In this document: piece by piece, positions 25,616-38,229 of the stretch
Layout: each line of letters starts with the position of its first letter
Numbering within the stretch: the stretch's first letter is position 1
Source: Isoetes taiwanensis
Lineage: Eukaryota; Streptophyta; Lycopodiopsida; Isoetales; Isoetaceae
Direction of reading: 5' to 3'
Assembly: GCA_021234155.1 (NCBI GenBank)
Contig: JAJEKV010000235.1
Location: 308,001 to 372,000 of the forward strand
DNA length: 64,000 nt
Position numbers and translations under genes: made by a program
The notes under the pieces: model-generated
The model's database searches: none
What the model was told of the DNA's origin: nothing
What the model saw: only the letters and a program-made list of their open reading frames with translations

Positions 25616-26989
25616 TGCAATTTGTGTCGTGAGTGTTTTAATGGCTCGTGGCTTATGAGGATGTTTTAGATTTGAGTTATTACTATTTGTTGGTAGTTTT
25701 AAACTTTGGACTTTTATGCTCGAGTCACATTCCTTTTTTATTTCAATTTGTAGGCTCTTTCGCTTTCTTATAGGGAGGTAAGATTTTGTTTGAGTTTGGC
25801 TTTGTAGGTATCATAGGTCTTTGTAGGCTTCGTATTGGTTTGGCTTTTTACAGTTGATATGGGCTTTGAGCTTTCCTGTTTGTGATGGATGTTTGGTGGT
25901 TTAGACACTTGTAGTTCCTACTTTTTGTCTGATCGAGCTGTAGTGTTGAGTTTTCAGGGTCTGTTGATGCTTCCTTGAATGAGTCAAGTCCCTATTCTCC
26001 ATTCGATGGTATAGCTTGATCTTTCGTGGTATTGGTTTTTCTTGAGTAAGTTAATACCTTCTTTTTCTGCCTCTGTTTTCAGCATGGTTGTTGTGTTGTT
26101 TGATTTGTGCTTAGAGTGTGTGCAACTAGGCTCTAGAAGTGTGATTTATCTACGTTTCAAGATTAGCAGATAAATCCGCTTCTTGATGCTAGTTGAGAGA
26201 GTTCCCGTTAGAGTATTTATAGCCTTTTGCATCTCTTTCATTTTCATCAGTCGTCTTTGAGCCTCTCCCTTTGTAGTCGCTTGTCCCACCCTCCCTCCCA
26301 TTAAAGGTTTTTTTAGCCTTGTGCTATTAAAGTCCCCTTTTAGTCCATGTTTTAGTTTCTCATGTTGACTATTTTGTTATTGACTTCTTCATCTTGTTAT
26401 GGTACTTTGTACTATGGGTTGCGGGCTCTCATGCCAAGCATTGATGTCATAGTAGCTTCTATGTCTTGAATGTTGGGATTTAAATGGATGGTAAGGCCTT
26501 CATGCCTGACTCATTTGTGTAGATATGTGGTGCCTATTTTAGAGGATGTTGATGGCCCTTGTGCCACGGTGGTTGGCCCTCGTGCTAGATGATATATATG
26601 CCGTTGTGGTGGCCTTGTGTCAAGTGCTTCCATGTTTTATAGGTTTAGTCGGAGGGAGCAAGTTTCATTACTAGCCTGGTGGAATCTTGTAGGGTCGTGC
26701 TTCAGGAGGACATTCGTGGTGAAGGATTGAATAGACACTTCTAGCTAGTTTGTTTGGCTATTTGTGCACCCAAAAAGGCGAGTAGGCATGAGGGCAGCAT
26801 GGCCATGGTTCTCTTCTTATATAGAAGAGAACCATCATTCTGGGGAAAGGGACGTCTGTTTTGGCGTCACGCCATTTTGGGCGTCAGATCTATCTATACA
26901 CATGGTAACCATTCCCACAAAGTTCGACATAATTTATATTGGTAATTTGAGTACATCATTACAGGACCTTTGATATTGGTCTACCATAT
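25616..26989. other. 1.4-kb region without recognised genes
   Basis: T-rich; no supported coding region. It contains the 13-bp hairpin at 26805-26835. Confidence 0.4.
26805..26835. other. Perfect 13-bp hairpin
   Basis: ATGGTTCTCTTCT, a 5-nt loop TATAT, then AGAAGAGAACCAT. It is too short for a typical plant miRNA precursor; it may be a transposon core or scar. Confidence 0.75.
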
Positions 26990-27876
<887 letters not shown>

Positions 27877-27880
27877 AACT

Positions 27881-28600
27881 TTGAACTTCAGCCCTGATAT
27901 AGTACCAGAAATTAAAGCTGAGTATAAAAGATTGACACGGCGCAAAAAGAGGGCTTTCGAATCCAAAAACAGAGAACACATGCTAAATCTTCTTTATAGT
28001 AATGCTTCTGGAGAGTTTTGGAAGAAATTGTCAGCTAGAAAATCAGATTGTCCTTTAAAAGATCTAGGGGTATGGTCAGCATATGCAAACTCTCTCTTAG
28101 ATGTTAAGAACCAACAGTTCTCTCAGGATGAGCTAGATCTGAGGCCTCAAGCTTCTACCTTTTTTACGGTCTCTCTCATTGAAAGGGCCATAAAAAGTTA
28201 AACACAGGGAAAGCAAAAGATTGTGAAGAATTACAAGCTGAAATGATTATACATGGGGCTAAGACATTGGCACCATGTATAATGAATCTATTTGCATTGC
28301 TTTCCCGCTGGTTTGGTCAAATAATGTTATAAAGCCTATCCATAAGTCGGGTGATTCTATGAATTCTACTAATTATCGCCTAATTATGATTGGGCATGTG
28401 ATGGCAAAACTGTATAGATCCGCGTTGGAAATGGTCCTTAGTGATTTTGCAGAAAATTACAGCTTTAGAGTCAAGGGACAAGCTGGTTTCAGGAAAACCT
28501 TTTCCACAATTGATCATATTTTTTCTTTGAGGGCAACAATCATCGAGGAAGCAAAGGCAAGAAGTCGGCTACTCTGTCAAGACTATCCTAACTATGAGAG
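27881..28600 (+). pseudogene. LINE RT fragment in duplication copy 1
   Basis: Encodes PDIVPEIKAEYKRLTRRKKR, FWKKLSARKSDCPLKDLGVW, then in another frame WSNNVIKPIHKSGDSMNSTN and QAGFRKTFSTIDHIFSLRAT, the fingers of a LINE reverse transcriptase. Compared with copy 2 it has lost 2 nt near 28197 and about 17 nt near 28275, shifting the frame. The RT stops before the first catalytic aspartate. Confidence 0.8.
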
Positions 28601-28902
28601 AATACAAAGCAAAAGGAGATAACTACCTGAAGTTTTCCAGATTAGCAGATCCTGCTCTAGCGATAATGAAGCGATTCATCTTTGTAATTCTAAATTGTTA
28701 CTGGTGACATATCACCAATTCAATTCTCTTACATTGTCTGTTATACTAACAAGTCCCACATTTCCTGCACATCACAATAATGAGATTGCTTGGTAAAGTA
28801 GAGGAGCTCAGTCCCTAGCTCAACAATGAAAATTGCAACCATAAAAGACAGTGGACATCCTTATTCTATACCACTGTTAACCTCTGTTTTCATTGCATCT
28901 AT

Positions 28903-29110
28903 CCCCAGGTGCCTACCTGAGGTGCCGGGAATTCATGTGTATATGTATATTTGTACAGCTGCCAGCAGGCTTGTTGCTGCGACGGTTTTTCCCTCCTAAG
29001 GGGGGTTTTTTAATCCGGGTAGCAAGGGGCTTGCTGCACCCGTGTAATTTGGGTCCCATAGGCTGATTGGCCTCCGCGGACGATAAAAGAACCTTCCTTC
29101 CTTCCTTCCT
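28903..29110 (+). mobile_element. LINE 3'-end insertion (208 bp)
   Basis: Present only in duplication copy 1; copy 2 has TTTT at the site. Its 3' part (GGGTCCCATAGGC, GGACGATAAAA) matches the 3' UTR of the minus-strand LINE fragment at 34575-34830. It ends in a CTTC-repeat tail at about 29090-29110. It is a severely 5'-truncated LINE copy or a 3'-UTR-only derivative. No clear TSD is seen. Confidence 0.75.
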
Positions 29111-30462
29111 AACCAAGAATAGCTGCTTCTTAGCCCATACTGAATTCAGCTTGAAATATTACATTTATCACTCCCCTCAAGCTGCAGAAGTTGAAGCAGT
29201 ATTTGATGTGCTTAATAGCAGCATGCCGAAATTTTGGTGTGATCGGATTTGCGCACTGAAATACATGGTTTCTGGCCAATTAAATAACGCTTCTGATCTG
29301 TGGTTTATTAGAATTAGCATATAGATAATTAGCCTACCATAATTAGCATACCAACATGGCATGTTATCGAAATACATGTCATATCATATGACAAGCGGTC
29401 TAGGGATCTTCATTGTAGCGTGTGTCTTATAGCTCATGAAATATCATAAATAAAAATCCGTAGCTTAACACAAAAAACATTTGAACAACAGGATATTACA
29501 AGCCCAAAACACACAGCAATAACTTCATTTCTCTCGTTAATGAAGAATCACAACAAAGAGATGGTGTAATGGAGGATGTTAGGAAAGGATGTCTCTTTGT
29601 ATTAAGGGGATTGAAAAGATTAGCAATGTGAGAACATAAGAGTCCTTTTAGAAGAGGGACTGATAGAAAACAAAAGGTGCCCAATGCTGACATCAGGGCA
29701 TGCTAAACATTTCAGCGGAAATGCCATTTGGACATGGCAATGTTTCATCTTTACGGGTCCTGCCTATTACATCATAAGAAGAAAATATCATTGTCTTTTC
29801 AGACATCCAACGACCTTGCCGCAACCCATGAAGTTTTATGACCATAATTCTGCATCTTTATTTGCTCATGAGCTTGCTCAAGAAAGGAATATCCTCATAG
29901 AACCCAAGAGGCCTAAACCAAACAAAAATTTCTTTATTCTTCCTTGTTGATAAGGAGTACAACAGGTTGGAATGATGGATAGCTTTCCAAAGAAAAGGGA
30001 ACTTTACGATATGTAACAACCTCTAAGAAAGTAAAAGGCGACAAAAGCGAAGCATGTAGGATCTTGTTGGATGAAACTCCCTAGGGAATCTTCCATTGAA
30101 TTTTTGATTAGTTGTTTTAGTCTTAGACTTTTTCAGTCTCTTGGAGGCTTTCACTGTCCTTGCAGATCTTCAAGTTTGTATGTTCTTGGTCTCATAGACC
30201 CCATGCATCTTCCGTAGACTTTAATATATCTTTCTTTCTTTTGCCCTGTTTTTTTCCTGGATGCGTGAAGTTAAATTGTTTTATACTCATTGAGAGTATA
30301 TTTTTTTAGAGAAATTAGGGTCATATCAAAAGGAAGGGGAATTAGATTACATTGGAAGAATACAGCATAGTAAAAACAGATCAGGAAAGCCTGGTGTTCT
30401 GACCAGGAAATTCAATCTCACATATACATAGTTCCAAGTTCTATGACATCCACAAAACATCC

Positions 30463-30960
30463 TTTAACGACGTCAAGGCCACGTGGCATGATACACAGAC
30501 CTACCAGCCTGGCATGTCGGCATGTCAGGCAGCATACAGGACACGTCAGATGTCCTTGACGTCGTTAAACAATGGCCCGGCAAGATATGCAGGCCTGCCA
30601 ACATGACATGTCAGCATGCCATGCCAGCATGCAGGACACATCAGATGTTCTGGACATCGTTAAATGACGTCTTGTCCAGCCCGGCATGACACGCAGGCCT
30701 GCAAACCTGGCATGTCGGCATGCCATAGCAACACGCAGAAATTTTCAGATGTTTTACACGTCGTTAAATGACGTTCCGTCCATGTGGCATGACACGCAGG
30801 CCTACCAACTTGGCGACATCAGCATGCCATGCAAGAGAGCATGACATGTCATACCCTGCTGGCATCATTTAACGACTCCGACGTCTTTTAACGATGTTAA
30901 CGTCGTTTAAGGACGTCTAGTCATCGTTGAACGACATCACAACTTCGTTTAGCCACGACG
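30463..30960. repeat. Array of four ~100-bp units with GACGTCGTTAAA
   Basis: Units start at about 30482, 30576, 30680 and 30783 (spacing 94, 104, 103), each with a GGCATGACACGCAGGCCT-like head and a GACGTCGTTAAA-like end. The first 16 bp (TTTAACGACGTCAAGG, 30463-30478) are exactly repeated in inverse at 30554-30569. After 30880 the motif breaks into short inverted copies. Confidence 0.85.
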
Positions 30961-32128
30961 ATCCCTTGTAATGCACCTCCCATGCCATCAACATAGTCTC
31001 CTCCAAACCTGACCATACAACATCAACTTTGGTACTTCTGGAAAACCAAAATTAGAGTTCAGACAAAAATAAGCTCACATGTGCACCATAATATGCATGT
31101 TTTGTCTTAAAGAATACTAAATGCTTACCCTTTTATAAACTGACTGCAAAGCTCCTTAGAAAGCTTGATGGCATTTCCAAATTCCTTTTCAAGAGCTTCT
31201 AGCAAAGCCTTTCAGGACAACACATGGGGTTGATATGCATATAAAAAGAACGCTAAATACAAAAGAATAGCATGTAGCGTCTTTCCATGTTCTTCCATTC
31301 TACAACTCATGCATCCAAAATGAATGTGATTTTAGCCTGTGATTTTAGTGAGACGCAGTCACTCCACAATGTGTATTAAAGTAGACAGGATTTGTGTTGA
31401 TTTTGCTAAATAAGGCACTTTTTCCTTTATTCCAATATTCATGTTGATCTTGCTGCACAAATTCTGCAACCAAAGGGTGACATGAAGATTAAGATCTCTA
31501 AACCTTTTTATTCCATGAGAATTTAAAACAGCCAAATGCACCAAATCTAGACAGCAAAAAGCATTTATGGGGTAAGCTCCTTTAATTCTAGTGCAGACTA
31601 ATTTGTTTTCTAAAGGACAATCCTCCTCTGTGCTAGCTCGCACCTTTGAAACTATGAAATTCACCTCTAATTGCCATGCAGGGTAGTTCCAGAACACTTG
31701 GCGCTTGGCATCAAACCAAAGGGTTTCTGCTTCAGCTCTTGGAAGATGATGTCTCCACTCAAGGATCTTGTGATGAAACTCTCAATGCTCTCAGTTTTAA
31801 TATCCTTTTTATGAACAACAAACTCCCCCTTTCGAGGTTAATACTTAATAAACATAAATGCTTCGTAGCTCATGGCCCTGGTGAGATGAAAAACATCTCT
31901 GAGATTGTATAATTAGCATGCTTTATTCTCTGAGGTCTGATAAACAATATGGTAGAATATTAGCTTGCAACTCACGATCCACTGGGAAATAAGCCTGGAA
32001 AAAAATTTCTCCTGTTGTCAGCTGAAACAGAATATCTTATTATCAAACTTTTGCTTCCAACACCTTGATTTATTGAAATAAGAATGACGAGAAATCCCTT
32101 TACCCTTCTTTTCCTCATTTGTACCGAT
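30961..32128. other. 1.2-kb region; one possible exon
   Basis: A possible minus-strand exon at about 31215-31130 reads ALLEALEKEFGNAIKLSKEL and is followed by GTAAGC. It might be an orphan exon, but no family is recognised. Nothing else is supported. Confidence 0.3.
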
Positions 32129-32723
32129 TGTTAGTCCTGTGCATCCTGGTACAGGACTATTCATGCATACGACGGACCAAGTCAAGCTCAAGGATCCACA
32201 GACAGGCACGGGTCAGCCGTCAAAAGCCCAGCAAAAGACCAAGCAGCAGACCACGCAGTCAAAGCCTGGGTCTGCTACCAAGAGGCGCCGCTCAGACAAG
32301 TGACAGCACGTCACCGCCCGCGTCAGTGTCAGCGTGATTTCAGGCTTTTCAAGAGGCACCGCCAGCATTCCTGCAAATCAGGCCTCCTTCCAGGAGTCGG
32401 CACCGAGATCAGTCAGAGTGTCTATATTGGGCCAAAGGCCATTGTACTATATATATGAATAGAACTAGCACATGAGTTTTTAGATGAGTTTTGAGTCTTG
32501 TCTCACTTCAGTTTTCTCTCGATTGTGAGAGCTCATGTATGTTCATCATTGATATCAAGGAAGCTTATCATTTTCCTCTCATTGTTCTCTTTTGTTCTGT
32601 TTTCTTCTTCTTGTTCTCTTCTTGCAAATCCCGCGTGACATAGTCCCCCGGATTCTCCTGTTAGATCCTCGGGTCCTCACAGAGGGCTGTCTTGCAGGAG
32701 TTCCCGAACCCAGACCCCAAACA
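32129..32723. mobile_element. Solo LTR (595 bp) with 5-bp TSD
   Basis: Starts TGTTAG and ends AAACA (terminal TGTT...AACA inverted repeat), flanked by CCGAT at 32124-32128 and 32724-32728. A TATA-like TACTATATATATG at about 32445 precedes a T/C-rich leader, so it probably reads left to right. No internal region or second LTR is present, as expected after LTR-LTR recombination. The family cannot be told from the LTR alone. Confidence 0.85.
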
Positions 32724-32728
32724 CCGAT

Positions 32729-34570
32729 CAAATGAAAATAGGCTAATATATATATTATTGCAGCAAAGTTTCTTCATGTACCCTTAAACACTTATTATGA
32801 AAAGCGAAAGTATTCCTTATTATAAATAATTTCAATAACTTCATCAGCAAAAGAGGGGCACATATAAACAACACCAACAAGAAAAGGAAAGAGAGCGAGG
32901 AAAAAGAGGAAAACTGTGGGAAGGGAGTCTTATTACCAGAAATAAGAACGTCCATTCAGGAGGCTCTTAATGGCAGGTTCCCATGAATGAAAGAGAACGA
33001 TATGGCTGGGTACGTCTATATGATTTTCTGTCATATTGCACATGTTATTCAACATCTTCAAAGGATTTGCTGTGAATTTATCGGCCTAGGTAATATACCC
33101 ATCCTCGTCACTAGAAATGATATTTGTCAAATGTCTAAGATATATCATTATGCATCAAAAGCATCACTCTTGGACAACAGAAAAATAAATTACCACCTTG
33201 GAGAACAATCCAAAAACTTCATTGGTGGATCCTGGTGGATTGAGGAATAAAAGGGTGTCCAATGGCATTGCACAAGAAACAAAATGCTCTTGACCTTTCC
33301 TCTGCTTGCTTCTTCCCCAAGATACTATACTACTGCCTCAGATCCTCTCTGCACATCAGATATAGTGTTGTTATTACTCTATTTTGCAATGTAGCAAGCC
33401 ATATGAGAACTTAGGATGTTAGCAAGTAGACCTGATGTTCTAAAGATGTGTAGAGTGCAAGTGGCACATTTGTGACCAGCAGAAACATAAATATATACTG
33501 AATCGTGCATGAAACTTGTCTTTTAGAAGAAGGCATTTTGTGATTTGCTGCCAGTACTGACATGCTATAGTCAGCACACATCATTCTCAATTGAAGCACA
33601 TGGAAAACAAACCTGCATAAGAGCTCTGTTACTAATAGAGTAAGAAATGGTATCAAAATTTAGGAAAGCAAAGCAAAACATACACAATGTAATATTTACA
33701 AGCATCAGTCTTAATCCTCTTATAAATATACATAACCAACTTAGCAAAATGGAGTAAGTCGCTGAAACCATCTTTATGTATGAACTTTTAAAATTGTTTA
33801 GTTCAGTGTTTTTAAGACTTTATGCTCGTCGACCAACAGGGCTTAGGTTTAAATGGCGAGATATGACCCAAACAAATAATAGCTCTCCATCCTACTGATC
33901 TTGGCGTATAAGATAAGCCAGATGACAGTTGCGTCATCTTTGCTCCCAAGGAAAATGCAACGCTAACAAAGGGTAGTTTGGTTCTAGATTGGTAAACTTT
34001 CGATGTTTGTCTAAAACAAAAACAACATCGAATGAATTTTATTGAGGATTTCCTTGCATGTTCATTATTATAAAAAGCCATGTGAATATGAATTATTTCT
34101 CTACAGCAAAGCATCATAATTCATTTTTTGGTGTGCTGGATAAGGCAAAGCGGATGGGAAAGTTAGGTAGGTGAAATCACTCACAAGATAAGAAAAACCA
34201 AACCAACTTGCAGACATTAACTTTTGCATTTAAACACAAGAATCTCATGGAAGAAGGCAACAGAATAAAGTTTAAAGCAAGTTGTTGCTCCTAGAACCCA
34301 TGCCATGAAACTTGATAATATCTTTTCTTGTGACTACCAGATGCCCAAAATTGAAACTGGCAACAATGTAAAGGCCATTTTGAAAAAAATACGAATTAAT
34401 GGATGGCTTTCATAAAAACTTGCACTTCGTGATAGCACATTAAACTGAATAAATTTGACAAGAACAAACATCCATTTGCCATATATTCATCGGTCCACCG
34501 GGCATGGAAACCCCAAAGTAGCCAACCTAGAATATAGATAAATAGGATATTGCTAATGTTTTAGCAAAAT
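32729..34570. other. 1.8-kb region without recognised genes
   Basis: AT-rich. Several short frames exist on both strands, none with a recognisable domain. Confidence 0.4.
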
Positions 34571-34574
34571 AGAC

Positions 34575-35113
34575 AAGAATAAAAATAAGAATAAGAATAA
34601 TTTTTTATCGTCCACTGAGACCAATTGGCCTATGGGACCCGGGAGCGCAGCAAACTTATTACTGTCCGGGTTAAAAAAACCCCGCCCCGAAGGGTTTTCG
34701 AGGGAAAAACTGTGGCAGTAATAAGAATGCTGTCAAACTGTACAAGTATACATCATCATGAAATAAATGTATATATACATGTCAAGTGTGTGCCCGAGGA
34801 CATAGCTGATCTCGCATGTCCATAACTCCTGAAGGTATGATCCCAGCACCCGTACAGATGTTGTGCTCAATGTCACATGTAGCGGCTGGCCAGGCCTGAC
34901 GAACTCAGCATAGCGCGTCCGGATTTGATCATATGCTGGGCAACTTTGAAGGGTATGAGATTCATCCTCAATGACTCCCATTTGGCAGCATTGACAGAGC
35001 CTATCCTGGCGTGGCTCACCAATCCATCTGCTCGTCTCAATTCGAAGATGATGTGCCCCTGTGCAAATGGAGGCAATGAGTCTACGCCTTTTCATGGGCA
35101 AGTGGGTACGCAA
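34575..35113 (-). mobile_element. LINE 3' end fragment
   Basis: Minus strand: 35113-34800 encodes a LINE C-terminus with a Cys/His cluster (CQCCQMGVIEDESHTLQSC) followed by YDQIRTRYAEF. Then comes a 3' UTR shared with 28903-29110 (GGGTCCCATAGGC, GGACGATAAAA). The tail on the minus strand is a TTATTC-like repeat (about 34575-34602 on the plus strand). Everything upstream of the C-terminus is missing. Confidence 0.8.
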
Positions 35114-35539
35114 ATAGCATTGCGGGCTCCAATGTGGGATTTATGTGGCGCTGATAGTGTGCAGTCTTGTAATAAGACTCTAAACCTTAATACAATGTAT
35201 AAATTAAACAACAAAATTAATTGAAGAACCTTAATAACACAAGATTCTAGCATAAGAAGATAATTTGCTTGCAGATCTGCTTGTGCAATCATAATAACAA
35301 CAAAAATCAAAGAAGCAATGCAAATGATACAACATCTCTAAACATGGAAATTTCTGTACTAGATTATCATTCAAGAGGTATCACATCTGTCGTCTTTAGA
35401 TTCCAAACACCAAAACCTGCAGAAATTGACATAAAACTACTAAAAGTAGTTGCAATTAGACAATAAAGAGCTCAGAGAATGGGTTGCTTCGCATGAATCT
35501 ACTTCTAGCTTTGGATTGAGGCCATCAAAGCCTAGAATT
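35114..35539. other. Short region without recognised features
   Basis: AT-rich spacer between the LINE fragment and the gag remnant; nothing supported. Confidence 0.4.
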
Positions 35540-36066
35540 AGCCTGCGTGAGAATTTTGACGGCACTCGGTCCAAGCTTCGTCTTTTTTTTTTTTTGAATC
35601 AGATTAGGCTTGTGATCCAGCTCCACCCGCATAGATATCCCACGGCCCAGGAACATGCTATATTGATTGGTACTCTCCTCACAATGCCAACTCTAAATTA
35701 GTTTGCTCCTTTATTGGAGCCCCAGAGTTGCAGGATTTTGCCGTTTTCACTGCAGAGCTCGAGGCATGCTTTGGAGATATATATTGACAGTTCACAACAG
35801 TCACAAAACTCTGGAATCTCAGACAAGGCTCTCGTCCAACTTCAGGTTATGTGTTCCGTCAAATTGCAATTGATGCTGCCTGGGATGATGCTGCTCTCTG
35901 GGCTTGTTTTCGGAGAGGACTTTGGGAGGATATCAAAGCTATGTTGTTCTCTCTGGAGGACTCTAAGACTCTGGAAGAAGCCATCAGATTTGTAGTTCGC
36001 TGTGATAATTGGCTCTTTGAATGTAAGCAAGAGAGACAAAGGTTCAAATCCCTGTTTGGTATATAA
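35540..36066 (+). pseudogene. gag: Ty3/gypsy-type gag remnant
   Basis: The plus strand encodes NFDGTRSKLRLFFFLNQIRL, YPTAQEHAILIGTLLT, then in another frame PELQDFAVFTAELEACFGDI. After a stop it continues with YVFRQIAIDAAWDDAALWAC, FRRGLWEDIKAMLF and TLEEAIRFVVRCDNWLFE. This order (F-G-x-R-x-K...LLTG-x-A...F...F-R-x-G-L...R-x-D-N) is the capsid region of Retrotrans_gag proteins. One stop and one or two frameshifts are present, and no zinc knuckle, pol or LTR adjoins it. The wording is closer to the fungal/animal Ty3 gag style than to usual plant chromovirus gag, by memory only. Confidence 0.7.
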
Positions 36067-36100
36067 ACATCGCAATAACTCATAGAGCAGCAAATATGAT

Positions 36101-36262
36101 GACCAATATTCTAACTATTGCATTGACTAAATTATTGCCGAATTATTTCACTAATAAGATGACGAATTATTTGACTAAAGCTGACCAATAGTCTAACTAT
36201 TGCATTGACTAAAAATTTGCCTAATTATTTGACTAATGAGATGACGATTTATCAGACTAAAA
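36101..36262. repeat. 82-bp tandem pair in TGACTAA-rich DNA
   Basis: Units start at 36101 and 36183 (GACCAATATTCTAACTATTG-like). The region to about 36370 continues as degenerate CTGACTAATTAT repeats. Confidence 0.8.
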
Positions 36263-37069
36263 AACTGACTAAAAGTCTAATTAATTATCTGATTAAATAA
36301 ACTAACTAAGTTTCTGACTTTACTTCTGACTATTTATCTGACTATGTCTGACTAATTATCTGACGATTATCTGGCATGCCAAGTAAGCAAGGTCACGTTT
36401 TGACTAGGCCAAAAATGAAATGATGTCCATCTTTGGTCTTTTCATTGGGTGATGTTGGCAAATTTTAGGTGACATGGCTAGATGATGATAATCTTTGAAA
36501 TTTTTGTAGAGGAGTTTGGCAAGGGATAGAATAGAGGGATCTTGAAGAACTTAAAGTGCTGACACCCTTCCCCAAATCGAACCAGGCCAGGACTTTGCGC
36601 AGCTTTCTCACCAGAGGGGAGAGTCCAGACCCCAGGAGATGGACCTCATAAAGGTTGTCAAGGCAGCCTTTCCTATCAGCGCTCCTCTGGGAGGGCAAAT
36701 GCCAATTCCCCCCCTCCCCCTTCCGGAGCTCAATTTTCCTACCCGACCGTTGAATCTGTCATTCAAGTAACCTACTTCGAGCAGGCTCAAAAAAATCCAA
36801 GATCCGTTTGGGAGAACTTATCAAACCACGAAGCATCCTACGGGTTGACCGCGTAGAAAACCAAGTGTTTTGTCATTCAGGCAGTACAAAGGCTCTGGAA
36901 TGGAGATTCGACTTCGCCATGTCATCCGGAATGATGAAATTACCCCAGGGACCAAGTTACATGGTCATTTTTGGCAACGAAAGAAACACGAACCCTCTAC
37001 ATAGCGGTATTCCGCAGCGACCTCCTAGGCCAATTGACTACAAACTTGGAGAAGGGGTGGTCTTCTGCC

Positions 37070-38190
37070 CATGAAACTTGGTCCCCAGGGTAAAGTCGAC
37101 ATTTTGAGTCCATTGGCAGAGTTAGTTCACAGTTTTGGAGTGGGAGGAGTTGCGTCAAGTGGCGGGGGCAGGGGGGGAGGACCTTGGGGCTGACCTGTTT
37201 ACGGAAGGTTTTAAGGGGTGCGTCTTACGGCATCAACACCCTCCCTCTCGTGATGACATTGTGCAAGATCCTGGTCAAATCGACTGGATCGGCCTCCGAA
37301 ATGTAAACCACAGTGTGTTGCTAGGTTATTGAAGGTTTGCGGTATGGAGGTCGAGGTTGCACTGGAACATAGTCGAAGGCTGCGATTGAAAATGTGAAGC
37401 AATAGGAACTGAGGGAATGGGATTTGGATTTATCTTCCCTCCTAGTGTGGCAATTAGAAGTCAAGAGCACCTTTTGCGGTAGCAAAATTGTTTTGGGATC
37501 ATTAAAGGATGGCCAATAGATCCAAACTCATTATTTGTTGCCATGGCTCCATGTGTGTTTTTAGCAAAGGTGCACCTAGCTATCAAAAATCGACCGCGTT
37601 TTGGCCTCAAAATGTAAACCCTACAACCTAGCAACACACGGGGTTTATGTTTCGAGGCCAAAACGTGGGTCGCTTTCTTTGATAGCTAGGTTCTTTGCTA
37701 AACACATATCTTGAGCCATGGCAAATGAAATAACAGTTTGGATCTATTGGCCATCCTTAATGATCCCAAACAATTTACTACTCAAAAAGGCGCTCTTGAC
37801 TTCTAATTGCCGTGACCGGGAGGAGGATAACTCCAAATCCCATTCCATCGCCTTATTGCTTCATGTTTTCAATTGCGACTTTCTCAACCATGTCCCAAGT
37901 GCAACCGACTAAAACTCGACCCATAACGTAAACCCTTCAATAACCTAGCAACACACGTGGTTTACATTTTGGAGGCTATATATATCCTAGTCGGTCGCAC
38001 CAAAATCTTTGCACAATGTCAATGTAGAGGGAGGGTGTTAACGCCGTAAGATGGACCTTTAAAACCTTCTCTCGAGGCAACCGCCCCAAAGGTCCTCTCC
38101 CAAAGAACTCGCCACGGACGGGCAACTTTCCTACTTGGGAATGTCTACTGCCAATGGACTCAAACGTTGATACATTAAGGGCATTGTATC
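37070..38190. repeat. Large inverted repeat, about 540-bp arms
   Basis: The left arm, about 37070-37605, is the approximate reverse complement of about 37640-38190. Matching landmarks include TTTGAGTCCATTGGCAG (37109 and its complement near 38147-38163), TGTTGCTAGGTTATTGAAGG, ATGGCCAATAGATCCAAAC and CTAGCTATCAAA. The centre is near 37621, with a spacer of about 20 bp. The right arm continues into the minus-strand LINE, so it is probably the LINE's 3' region facing an inverted copy. Confidence 0.8.
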
Positions 38191-38229
38191 CCAAAGCTTG
38201 TTGAGGAAGCAAGGCGTCAAGATATTGCC

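Larger units (their letters stand above)
27879..30448. repeat. Segmental duplication, copy 1 (about 2.57 kb)
   Basis: Nearly the same sequence and orientation as 51918-54293, from CTTTGAACTTCAGCCC to AAGTTCTATGACA. It differs by scattered substitutions, small deletions and an extra 208 bp at 28903-29110. The left edge touches the ATT/AAT microsatellite; the right edge is followed within 15 bp by the ~100-bp tandem array. Confidence 0.93.

Noticed and set aside
31130-31215. Cullin-like exon
   Set aside because: A short peptide with a plausible donor, but the match to cullins from memory is too weak to name it.
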